NCBI GenBank assembly: GCA_035651655.1
Contig: DASRFG010000014.1
Coordinates: forward strand, 62,001-126,000
DNA length: 64,000 nucleotides
Direction: 5' to 3'
Source: Terriglobales bacterium
GTDB lineage: Bacteria; Acidobacteriota; Terriglobia; Terriglobales; Acidobacteriaceae
Shown: positions 1 to 7,304 of the stretch, in pieces
How positions within the stretch are numbered: position 1 is the first letter of the stretch
Layout: each line of letters begins with the position of its first letter
Position numbers and translations under genes: made by a program
Notes under the pieces: generated by a model
Database searches by the model: none
The model's input: the letters and a program-made list of their open reading frames with translations, nothing else
Told to the model about the DNA's origin: nothing

Positions 1-1
1 C

Positions 2-499
2 GGCGCTACGTGGATCCAGGGCACGATCAATGGAATGGGCGAGCGCGCGGGCAATGCCGATATCGCCGAGATCGCGCTGGCGCTGCGCTGCCTGTACGAC
101 GTCCCCGTGGCGCTCGACTTAACGAAAGTGCGTGAGGTATCTGAAGTCGTCCGCAAGGCGGCCGGCTATGATGTGGACGCCTGGAAACCGCTGGTCGGAG
201 AAAACCTGTTCATGCGTGAGAGCGGCGCCGTGGCCAGCCAGTTTCATATCCCCGAGGCAATCGAGCCTTACTCCGCCGATCTTGTCCGAGCCAACCGGCG
301 AATTGTGTTGGGAAAAAAGAGCGGCTTAGACAGCATCGACTTGAAATGCCGCGAGCTGGGAGTGGAAATTCCGGCAGATGCACGAGCAACCATCCTGGCC
401 GAAATAAAACGAAGAGCTATTGCGAAGCGTGGATTGATCAGCGATAAAGAATTCCGCGAGATCGCAGCTCAGCTCGCTCCAACGTCGCGACTCGCCTAG
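2..499 (+). CDS. Homocitrate / 2-isopropylmalate synthase-like protein, C-terminal part (runs in from left edge)
   Basis: The reading frame is open from base 2 and the true start lies outside the window; 165 residues are visible. The motif GMGERAGNA near the start is the conserved end of the HMGL-like TIM barrel of the 2-isopropylmalate, homocitrate and citramalate synthase family, which condense acetyl-CoA with a 2-oxoacid. After the barrel there is a short helical tail (GKKSGLDSIDLKCRELG) and the protein ends about 150 residues after the GERAGN motif, so the long LeuA-type regulatory domain is absent. This favours a NifV/AksA-like homocitrate synthase or a short isopropylmalate synthase. 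The substrate cannot be decided from the tail. It converges on the next gene, with a 4-base stop-to-stop overlap. Confidence 0.8.
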   Translation, partial: GATWIQGTINGMGERAGNADIAEIALALRCLYDVPVALDLTKVREVSEVVRKAAGYDVDAWKPLVGENLFMRESGAVASQFHIPEAIEPYSADLVRANRRIVLGKKSGLDSIDLKCRELGVEIPADARATILAEIKRRAIAKRGLISDKEFREIAAQLAPTSRLA

Positions 500-1590
500 T
501 CGCCTCTTCTTGCTCCCGCAGCTTTGAAATGCGGCAGCACCGCTTCGCCAAACAGCCGCGCTTGCTCTTCGCGATTTTCTCCCCAAATTTCCAGCAGGAT
601 GTGAGTGCATCCGGCGGCACGGTATTGTTCGATAGCTGCAATACATTCGTCGGGTGTGCCCGCGATGGGAGAGGTCTTACGCAGGATGTCGTCCGTGACC
701 GCGCCTGCGGCCGCTTTGCGCCCGCCGCGCTCCATAGCGTCCGCAATCGGCTGGATTTCTTCAGAGGTCAGACCGGCATTCTGCAGGATCATGTCGGCGG
801 AGCCGCGGATGTTCTGAACTTTGTTGGCTAAATACATGGCCGCCATCTCGCGAGCGCCCTCTTTTCCGCGCGCAGAATTGCGGTCGATGCTGCCGACCAC
901 CACCGAGCCGAGATCGAGGGCGGCAGGATCACGCCCCGCCTTGCGCGCACCTTCTTCCATGTTCGTGCGCGAGTAGCGCACAAATCCGGGCGTGGTGATG
1001 CTGGCGGTAAGCAGCCCGTCGGAGTGCGACCCGGAAAGCCGCTGCAGCACCGGACCGGTGGCGCCAACATAAATGGGGGGAACCGAACGCGGCGAATGCG
1101 CGTCGCTGCGCAAAGGCGGCAAGAATGCGGAAAAAGCCTTTCCCTGAAATTCCACGGCCTTTCCGGCGAGCGCAGCTTTGACAATCTCTATGCTCTCGCG
1201 CATCACCACCGCCGGACTTGCTTCCTTTCCCTTCTCACCCTCGCCAATTTCCTTCATGAAAATTTTCGAGGCGCCCAAGCCGAGCAGAAACCGTCCTTCG
1301 CCGGCGGCCTCCTGCATCACTCGAGCCTCCATCGCGATCTGCACCGGATGGCGCGTATAAGGCGAAATAATTCCCCAGCCGATGAGGATGCGTCGCGTCT
1401 CACGGCCAATGATGGCGGTAATGGCGGTTGAGGAACGCGCCTCCATGGAATGTTTGCGCCACCACGGGTAGGCCTCGGCCAGCCAGAACGCGTCGAAGCC
1501 GGCGCGGTCGCAGGCTTTCGCCATGCGCACCGTTTCTTCCAGCGGCTCCATGCTCAACTGCAATACACCAATGCGAAATGGAACGCTCAT
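496..1590 (-). CDS. LLM-class flavin/F420-dependent oxidoreductase
   Basis: A 364-residue luciferase-like TIM-barrel protein. The opening FRIGVLQLSMEPLEETVRMAK, the stretch GFDAFWLAEAY and the later PPIYVGATGP motif match the family of F420- or FMN-dependent oxidoreductases related to methylene-tetrahydromethanopterin reductase. These are cytoplasmic enzymes that move hydride between the flavin-type cofactor and small substrates. It is the last gene of a long minus-strand series and lies 31 bases after the ketopantoate-reductase-like gene, so it probably acts in the same pathway. Sequence alone does not tell whether it uses F420 or FMN, and no substrate can be assigned. The ATG at 1590 gives a normal N-terminus for the family. 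Confidence 0.8.
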   Translation of the reverse strand: MSVPFRIGVLQLSMEPLEETVRMAKACDRAGFDAFWLAEAYPWWRKHSMEARSSTAITAIIGRETRRILIGWGIISPYTRHPVQIAMEARVMQEAAGEGRFLLGLGASKIFMKEIGEGEKGKEASPAVVMRESIEIVKAALAGKAVEFQGKAFSAFLPPLRSDAHSPRSVPPIYVGATGPVLQRLSGSHSDGLLTASITTPGFVRYSRTNMEEGARKAGRDPAALDLGSVVVGSIDRNSARGKEGAREMAAMYLANKVQNIRGSADMILQNAGLTSEEIQPIADAMERGGRKAAAGAVTDDILRKTSPIAGTPDECIAAIEQYRAAGCTHILLEIWGENREEQARLFGEAVLPHFKAAGARRGD

Positions 1591-1621
1591 AAATTTCGGG
1601 TTCGTCCACGGTCGACGGTGT

Positions 1622-2542
1622 TTACGGCTCCGTCCACGAATGCTCCAGGCCCTTAATCAGCGCCCACATGGCGCGATTCAGCGGAGTGGGTACGCCGGTC
1701 TTTTCTCCCCAGTGCACGATAGCACCATTCATGAAGTCCACTTCTGTCTGGCGCTTCGCGATCACGTCCTGAAGCATGCTCGCCTTGTGCTTGCCGGGCG
1801 CGTTGGCGCCTTTCTTGACCAGCTCTCTCGGATCGCCGTGCAGCGCGATGCCCAACGCCTTTGCGACCGCTAATCCTTCGTCGATCAAGTCGTCGAAAAG
1901 TCGACCAGTGGATGGAAAGAATGTCGCAGCGCCATGGTGAAGTAGCGTGAGGGCGCCCACCGGATTTGTAGAAGCATTGAAGATCAACTTGGTCCATTGC
2001 GCGCCGCGGGCATCTTTGAGAGGAATAGTATTCATGCCGGATGCGGTGAGAATCGAAGCTAGCTCCTCTACTTTTTTCACGGGCGTTTTTGTGGGCTCGA
2101 ACGGACCAATCCACGTGTCGCCTTTGATGTCATATCCGATGTGACCTGGAGCGATGGGATGCCCCGCGGGAAACGTTGTCCCGCGAATGACGTAGCGTAC
2201 GTGTTCAGCAATAATTTCTTCGTTGCCGACGCCGTTTTGAACCGAGCAAACTGCGCTGCTCTCATCGAAGATGCGTGCCGCTTCGGATATGGCCGACCGC
2301 GTGTGCGTACTCTTGGTTGCCACAATGCCATAATCGCAGCGAGGAATTTCCGCCGCGTTGGTGGTGGCGGTGAGCCGTGCAGTGAAGTCGGCCGCGCCTG
2401 AAAGGCGCAGCCCACTTTGCTGGATGGCGCGAATGTGGTCCTGCCACACGTCGTAGGCAAAAATTTCATGCTGCCCGCCGCGAGCCAGATGGGCAGCAAA
2501 CAAGCTGCCGACCGCGCCGCACCCGACAATGCAAATTTTCAT
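1622..2542 (-). CDS. Ketopantoate reductase (PanE/ApbA)-family dehydrogenase, copy 1
   Basis: A 306-residue NAD(P)-dependent 2-hydroxyacid dehydrogenase. The protein opens with a Rossmann motif MKICIVGCGAVGSLFAA. KLIFNAS carries the family's catalytic lysine and EVDFMNGAI the substrate-binding glutamate. I chose the ATG at 2542 because the Rossmann strand begins right there; a longer reading would put 25 unrelated residues ahead of it and overlap the upstream gene. It starts 2 bases after the stop of the M24 gene, so the two are translationally linked. A clear paralogue lies at 6271-7233 in the same gene series. Two copies within a catabolic-looking operon argue against a role in pantothenate synthesis; reduction or oxidation of a pathway 2-oxo/2-hydroxy acid is more likely (inference). 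Confidence 0.85.
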   Translation of the reverse strand: MKICIVGCGAVGSLFAAHLARGGQHEIFAYDVWQDHIRAIQQSGLRLSGAADFTARLTATTNAAEIPRCDYGIVATKSTHTRSAISEAARIFDESSAVCSVQNGVGNEEIIAEHVRYVIRGTTFPAGHPIAPGHIGYDIKGDTWIGPFEPTKTPVKKVEELASILTASGMNTIPLKDARGAQWTKLIFNASTNPVGALTLLHHGAATFFPSTGRLFDDLIDEGLAVAKALGIALHGDPRELVKKGANAPGKHKASMLQDVIAKRQTEVDFMNGAIVHWGEKTGVPTPLNRAMWALIKGLEHSWTEP

Positions 2543-2544
2543 GG

Positions 2545-3693
2545 TTATCGCGCCGCGCTGTATTCGGCTCGCGCTTCCTCGCCGCTGAAGAAGCGCCAGG
2601 GCACATCCGCCAGACACTCCCCTTCAGTCTTGCCCACCCGATAAGTGTCTTGCGTGTAGAGGCAGACCGTGCCTTCTTTGTCCACGACCTGCGGATGCAA
2701 TGAAAAAATCATGTTCTCTTCCAGCGGCACCTGGCTTTTGGCGCCGATGGCGGGATGCTCGATCATCGTGGTGCCAATCGAGTGGCCCGAGAGATGGCCG
2801 AGCGCGAATCCATGCCGGGCAAAAATATCGGCCACGGCCCGATGAACGTTACTAGCCAGTTCCCCGGCTCGCATAAGCTTGCGCGCGGCTTCCAGGGCCT
2901 CGGGATAGGCGTCCGCCATTTTTTCTGTACGCGCGCTTGGCTTGCCGCCAATCAGCGCCCGTGAAAACTCCACCCAATAGCCGCCGGCGCCGGTGATCTC
3001 TAGCGAATAAAGCAGCAGATCGTCCCGCTGTACGGTGCGATGCCCCGGCACTTTGAACGATGCCTCTGCCTCACCGTGCTCACCGGAGAGCAGGATATTC
3101 ATCATGCGCGGCCCAGCGCCGCGGGCAAAAAACAGTTCGACCGCCGGCGCCATGATTTCTGCCTCGGTCTTACCAGGCTTGTAAGCTTCCACCAGCGCCC
3201 AAAAACCATCGAGAATGATGTCCATTCCGTCGCGGACTTCAGCCAGTTCCTCGGCGCTCTTTACCGCGCGCGCCATGTCGAATTGAAAGTCAAATGGCAC
3301 CAGTTCGAACGACGCTTGCTCAAGCTCGCGGTAGTCGCGCACAGCCATGATGAAATCGCGGCCATAAACGCCAATGCGTTTCCAATTGCTGTCCTGGGCA
3401 CGCTCCCGAATCCATTGACCAGGCACATCCGGCCACACCTGCTCTTTGACCCACGGCTTGCGCTTGTCGCCGATCCAACGGGCCTCTCGCGGAAACACGA
3501 GGGTGGGATCGCCCTTGAGCGGCAGCAACACATACACGTAGCGATGGACGATTTCGAATCCGGAAACGTAGAACACCGCGCCCTCAAAACCGGCGTATTG
3601 GTTGCCGCATACAATAAGGGCGTCGAGGCCCTCAGACTTCATTCGCGACCTGATGGCAGCGTAGCGGCGCTCGATCTCTTGGCGACTTGGCAA
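2545..3693 (-). CDS. M24-fold hydrolase, creatinase/aminopeptidase-P-like, with altered metal ligands
   Basis: A 382-residue two-domain protein: an N-terminal creatinase-like domain (about residues 10-150) followed by a C-terminal pita-bread domain (about 160-380). The family's five metal ligands are mostly substituted. The two aspartates are replaced by Glu (LEITGAGGYWVEFSR), the first C-terminal Glu position reads LHPQV instead of EPG, and the last reads QDTYRV instead of EDT. The catalytic-region histidine in SGHSIG remains. Creatinase uses this fold without metal, so this copy may be a metal-independent C-N hydrolase rather than a peptidase. It pairs with ketopantoate-reductase copy 1, two bases downstream. 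Its relative at 5051-6262 keeps more metal ligands. Confidence 0.8.
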   Translation of the reverse strand: MPSRQEIERRYAAIRSRMKSEGLDALIVCGNQYAGFEGAVFYVSGFEIVHRYVYVLLPLKGDPTLVFPREARWIGDKRKPWVKEQVWPDVPGQWIRERAQDSNWKRIGVYGRDFIMAVRDYRELEQASFELVPFDFQFDMARAVKSAEELAEVRDGMDIILDGFWALVEAYKPGKTEAEIMAPAVELFFARGAGPRMMNILLSGEHGEAEASFKVPGHRTVQRDDLLLYSLEITGAGGYWVEFSRALIGGKPSARTEKMADAYPEALEAARKLMRAGELASNVHRAVADIFARHGFALGHLSGHSIGTTMIEHPAIGAKSQVPLEENMIFSLHPQVVDKEGTVCLYTQDTYRVGKTEGECLADVPWRFFSGEEARAEYSAAR

Positions 3694-3747
3694 ATCTGTT
3701 TTCCTTCTGGGACTAGAGCCCGGTTTTCCCGCTAATCCGAAGACAAA

Positions 3748-5013
3748 TTAATGTGCGCCACAGAGTTCCGCGGCAGTGAGCGCGTAAATTTTGGTGATGT
3801 CCACTAGCGTTTTGATCGCAACTTTTTCGCCTTCGGCATCTCGCGGCCCACTAGAGGGACCATAGTTTACAGTCTCAATCCCGAAGCGAGTGAGCACCGA
3901 AGCATCCGAGCACCAGAGAACAGTGTCGCGCTTCGGCGCTTTATCCATGACCCGGCGATGGTTGGCCTCGATCGCTTTCACCATGGGGTGATCGGCGGAA
4001 ATGGAGGCGCCAGGAACAGAGACAAAAGTCTCGAATTCGAGGCCGTACTCAGGAAAACGCTTCTTCAGCTCGGAGAAAAGCGCTTTGGCCTCGCGCCGCG
4101 CCTCTTGCAAAGACATGTTCGGCGGTACACGCATATCAAGAAACAAGTCGGCGCGGTCGGGGGTGCGGCTCACGCGCCAGGGGTGTCCTGCCTGAATGCA
4201 ACCCAGGTTCGCTACTCCCCTATGACCGCCATAGGAAGTTTTCTTCTCCCATTCGGCGCTCCACTTCACAACTGCCTGCAGCACGTCATTCATGCGACGA
4301 ACCGAAGTTTGCTCCTGGCGTCCTTCGCTGAAAGCGGAGTGCACGTAAATACCTTTGGTGGAGAAGCGCACCCAGAGCGACCCGTAGTGTTCGAGCACAA
4401 GCTGCATGTCGGTGGGTTCGCCAAGAATGCACATGTCGGGCAGCACGCCGTGGTTCACCAGGTAATGCGTTCCCACCCCGTAGCCTCGGTACTGCTTGCC
4501 TGTATATTCGCCCCATTGGGCTTTCTCAATCTCGCCGACAACTGCGGCCAGCACCACGTCACCTTCGAGCCTCACGCCGGCACGCTGTAGCGCGGCCACG
4601 GCCTGGGTGTAGCAGACCAGCGCGCCCTTCATGTTGTAAATGCCGAGACCATAGATCATGCCGTTCTTCACTACCGCATTCGGCTTGTAGCCAATTCCTG
4701 TGAGGAACTGTTCCGATCCTGTATTAGACGTATCCATGTGACCGTTGAACATTAGCGATTTGGCGCGGCCGTCTCCGTCGCCTTCCCAGCGTCCAATTAC
4801 ATTAGCGCGGCCCTCTTCCACTTCCTGCCAAGTCACAGTGAGTCCGACTGATTCGAAGGTCCGGCGCATGTACTCGCCCATCTTGCTTTCGTCGCCGGTG
4901 GGGCTCGGGATGTTGACCACATCGCAGGCCATGGAGACGATCTGCTGCTCGTCCACCGCCGCGACGATCCGATCGGCGAGTTCGAGTGCTTGCTTTTTTT
5001 GCGGGGCAGCCAT
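3748..5013 (-). CDS. M20-family metallohydrolase (ArgE/DapE/aminoacylase-like)
   Basis: A 421-residue dizinc amidohydrolase-type protein. GHMDT near residue 90 supplies a zinc-binding His and the catalytic Asp. The bridging-ligand region reads IYNMKGAL, with Asn where most M20 enzymes have Asp. The usual DEE motif reads VGEIEK. A dimerisation domain follows and the chain ends with a C-terminal catalytic segment (NYGPSSGPRDAE). The Asn may be a subfamily trait rather than an inactivating change. I chose the ATG at 5013 because upstream in-frame sequence is Arg-rich and runs into the preceding gene. The gene sits exactly between the two M24/KPR pairs. Likely role: deacylation or decarbamoylation of a small amide in the operon's pathway (inference). 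Confidence 0.8.
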   Translation of the reverse strand: MAAPQKKQALELADRIVAAVDEQQIVSMACDVVNIPSPTGDESKMGEYMRRTFESVGLTVTWQEVEEGRANVIGRWEGDGDGRAKSLMFNGHMDTSNTGSEQFLTGIGYKPNAVVKNGMIYGLGIYNMKGALVCYTQAVAALQRAGVRLEGDVVLAAVVGEIEKAQWGEYTGKQYRGYGVGTHYLVNHGVLPDMCILGEPTDMQLVLEHYGSLWVRFSTKGIYVHSAFSEGRQEQTSVRRMNDVLQAVVKWSAEWEKKTSYGGHRGVANLGCIQAGHPWRVSRTPDRADLFLDMRVPPNMSLQEARREAKALFSELKKRFPEYGLEFETFVSVPGASISADHPMVKAIEANHRRVMDKAPKRDTVLWCSDASVLTRFGIETVNYGPSSGPRDAEGEKVAIKTLVDITKIYALTAAELCGAH

Positions 5014-5050
5014 TCTTTTCAGTCGTCTCTCTCGGACTTCTTTTCGAAGC

Positions 5051-6262
5051 TTAAACCGCCGCAGTTGACGGCGCTCGCGTCGTAGCCGCCAGGCGAAAAT
5101 CGTCTGGATACGTGCAGAGTTTTTCGTTGCCATCACCGGTGACAAAAAAATTATCTTCCAGACGCAGACCGCCGCCCTGTGGCCAATAAATGCCCGGTTC
5201 GATCGCCAGCACCATACCTTTGCGAATGGTTCCGCCGCCCGCCTGATGCGCATAAGGCGGCTCGTGCGCCCGTGTACCCACGCCGTGACAAATTGGGTGC
5301 GAAGGCTGACCGGGGTATCCGCCTTCCGCGATGCGCGCACGGACCAACCGGTCGAGTTCGGGAAAACTGGCGCCGTCACGTGAAAAACGTACCGCCTCGC
5401 TGAAAACTTTCAGCAGCAGGTCGAGCAGTTTCTGATATTCGCGGGTGAGCTCGCCCGGACAAGCATTCTTAGTAAGATCGGTCCAATAGCCGTCGGCACA
5501 TACCCAAATCTCAAACAGTGTAGGTTCATTTTTCTGAATGGGACGGTCGCCGGTCGCGGTAAATGTGCGGATCCCCGGACCCGACCACACCAGCGTAAAC
5601 GCGCGCGCCATCTCGACCTCGCCTTTGTAGCCGACGCCAATGCGGTGCACGAAGCTCTCATACATGCCGCCAACTTCGCTTTCTTTCATCCCCGGACGCA
5701 TGTGCTCACGGGTGTAGTCCATGGCGAGCGCGGCCAGCTCATTGGCCAGGCGCATGCGCTCGATCTCCTGAGCGGTCTTAATGGCGCGGGCTTGGCTGAG
5801 CAACGGCGTGGAATCGATCACCTGACCTGAAATCTTGCGGAACGCGTCGAAATACATTTGTGTGGGAGTTGTCGGCTCGCCCACCATGCGGTCGGCACTC
5901 TGAGTCCCCATGTTCAGCTCGATCGCCACTTTGTCGGTCAGGCCGCGGTCGCGCAGGAGCTGGAGCGCAACATCGAGGGCGCGGTATTGGGGCGGGCGCG
6001 GGTCGCGCTCATCGTAGCCTTTGAATAGTCGGATGTCCTTGGTCCAGGCGTTGCGCTGCGCATCCGCAAGCTGCGGCTCAAGCGCAATCAGCGTTGGATC
6101 GCCTTCGCGTGGGAAGACCGCGGCGTCGTAGCCCTTCATGCACCAGTAGTTCGTAAGGTAAAGAACATTGTCAGGGGCGCGCACCACCAGCGCGCTCACC
6201 TCCTGCTCTTTCATGAGAGCGCGCACGCGGTCGAGCTTCAGAGTGTCAATGGGATACGGCAT
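5051..6262 (-). CDS. M24-family metallopeptidase (Xaa-Pro dipeptidase-like)
   Basis: A 403-residue protein with an N-terminal creatinase-like domain and a C-terminal pita-bread metallopeptidase domain. Ligand motifs are better kept than in the 2545-3693 relative: WTDLTKN (second Asp), CHGVGTRAHE (His), AIEPGIY (Glu) and RLEDNFFV (Glu). Only the first Asp is replaced, by Glu, in FEIWVCADGY. It is therefore plausibly a metal-dependent Xaa-Pro-type peptidase or amidase of the cytoplasm; no signal peptide is seen. It starts 8 bases after ketopantoate-reductase copy 2 and is followed 37 bases on by the M20 gene. Together with the 2545 gene it makes one of two M24 members in the same transcription unit. 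Confidence 0.85.
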   Translation of the reverse strand: MPYPIDTLKLDRVRALMKEQEVSALVVRAPDNVLYLTNYWCMKGYDAAVFPREGDPTLIALEPQLADAQRNAWTKDIRLFKGYDERDPRPPQYRALDVALQLLRDRGLTDKVAIELNMGTQSADRMVGEPTTPTQMYFDAFRKISGQVIDSTPLLSQARAIKTAQEIERMRLANELAALAMDYTREHMRPGMKESEVGGMYESFVHRIGVGYKGEVEMARAFTLVWSGPGIRTFTATGDRPIQKNEPTLFEIWVCADGYWTDLTKNACPGELTREYQKLLDLLLKVFSEAVRFSRDGASFPELDRLVRARIAEGGYPGQPSHPICHGVGTRAHEPPYAHQAGGGTIRKGMVLAIEPGIYWPQGGGLRLEDNFFVTGDGNEKLCTYPDDFRLAATTRAPSTAAV

Positions 6263-6270
6263 TTTTTATC

Positions 6271-7233
6271 TCAAGATAGCGCTGCTCGGCTCGAGGTTGG
6301 CCGGTTCTCTTCATTGAACGTCCAGGATGCCTCTTTCGCTTTTATCAGCCGGTACATCGCCGAGTGTAACGGTGCAGGGACTCCGGCGCGCTCGGCCTCG
6401 CGCGCAATCGCACCACTGAGAAAATCGACCTCCGTAGGCAGATGGCGGCGAATGTCGTAAAGCATCGAAGGTGGATGATTGGTCTGCGCGCCAATCTTGT
6501 TCATCTCCCAAGGATCCTCGTGCAGTTCGATTCCACGCGCCGCCGCAACTGTCTTTCCCTCTTCGATCAGCGCATGCAGCAAATGGCCGAGATCGGAAAA
6601 TTGGCGCTCGGCGGCAAAGTGCGGCGAGTGCGGCAATTCGGACAGTGCCGACACCGAGTTCACCGACGCGTTGAAGATGAGCTTCGACCATTGTGCTGGG
6701 CGCGCGTCTTCCAGCGGCTCCGCTTTCAGTCCTCCGGCAACGATCAACTCAGCCGCCTCCTTCACCACGTCAAATGGCGTGCCACTCGGCTCGAATGGCC
6801 CTAGCCAGGTGGCGGTATCAAGCTCGTATTGCACATGGTTGTCGCTGTGACGCGTGCCGCTCATAAAAGTGGTGCCGCGAATTACGTATCCGCGAGTATG
6901 CTGCGCGATTATCTCTTCGCTGCCCAGGCCATTTTGCGCCGAGATGATTGCGCCTTTGTTGAATCGCTCACCCACCGGCGCGATCGCCTCAGCCGTCTGG
7001 GTCGCCTTTGTGGCGACGATTCCCAGGTCGCACTCGGGCAATTGCCTGGAATCGGTAGTCGCCTGCAGCTTCACTGAGAACTGGTGCGTCCCCGAAACTC
7101 GCAATCCGTGCTGGTTGAGAGCGCGTGCTTGTTCCTCACGCCTGACCAGCACGTGTACCTCGGCAACCTGCGCCAGATGCGCGGCGTACAGGCTGCCAAT
7201 CGCGCCGCAACCGACAATGCCGACGCGCTTCAT
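6271..7233 (-). CDS. Ketopantoate reductase (PanE/ApbA)-family dehydrogenase, copy 2
   Basis: A 320-residue Rossmann dehydrogenase beginning VGIVGCGAIGSLYAAHLAQ. It shares with copy 1 (1622-2542) many identical blocks: CDLGIVATK, YVIRGTTF, the catalytic-lysine segment KLIFNAS, and the glutamate segment TEVDFLSGAI. The two are clearly paralogues, yet diverged enough that the duplication is not recent. The gene lies 71 bases downstream of the molybdenum hydroxylase large subunit and 8 bases before an M24 gene. It probably reduces or oxidises an alpha-keto/alpha-hydroxy intermediate with NADP(H). The exact substrate is unknown, and a housekeeping pantothenate role cannot be excluded for one of the copies. 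Confidence 0.85.
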   Translation of the reverse strand: MKRVGIVGCGAIGSLYAAHLAQVAEVHVLVRREEQARALNQHGLRVSGTHQFSVKLQATTDSRQLPECDLGIVATKATQTAEAIAPVGERFNKGAIISAQNGLGSEEIIAQHTRGYVIRGTTFMSGTRHSDNHVQYELDTATWLGPFEPSGTPFDVVKEAAELIVAGGLKAEPLEDARPAQWSKLIFNASVNSVSALSELPHSPHFAAERQFSDLGHLLHALIEEGKTVAAARGIELHEDPWEMNKIGAQTNHPPSMLYDIRRHLPTEVDFLSGAIAREAERAGVPAPLHSAMYRLIKAKEASWTFNEENRPTSSRAALS

Positions 7234-7304
7234 GCGATTCTCGGATACGCACCAAAATTCGTTGCCACAAAGCTACACGGATTTCACAGATCAAATAAGA
7301 TACT

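Noticed and set aside
1622-7233. Pantothenate biosynthesis genes (panE)
   Set aside because: Two family members occur in one catabolic-looking operon without panB, panC or panD; a family-level name is safer.
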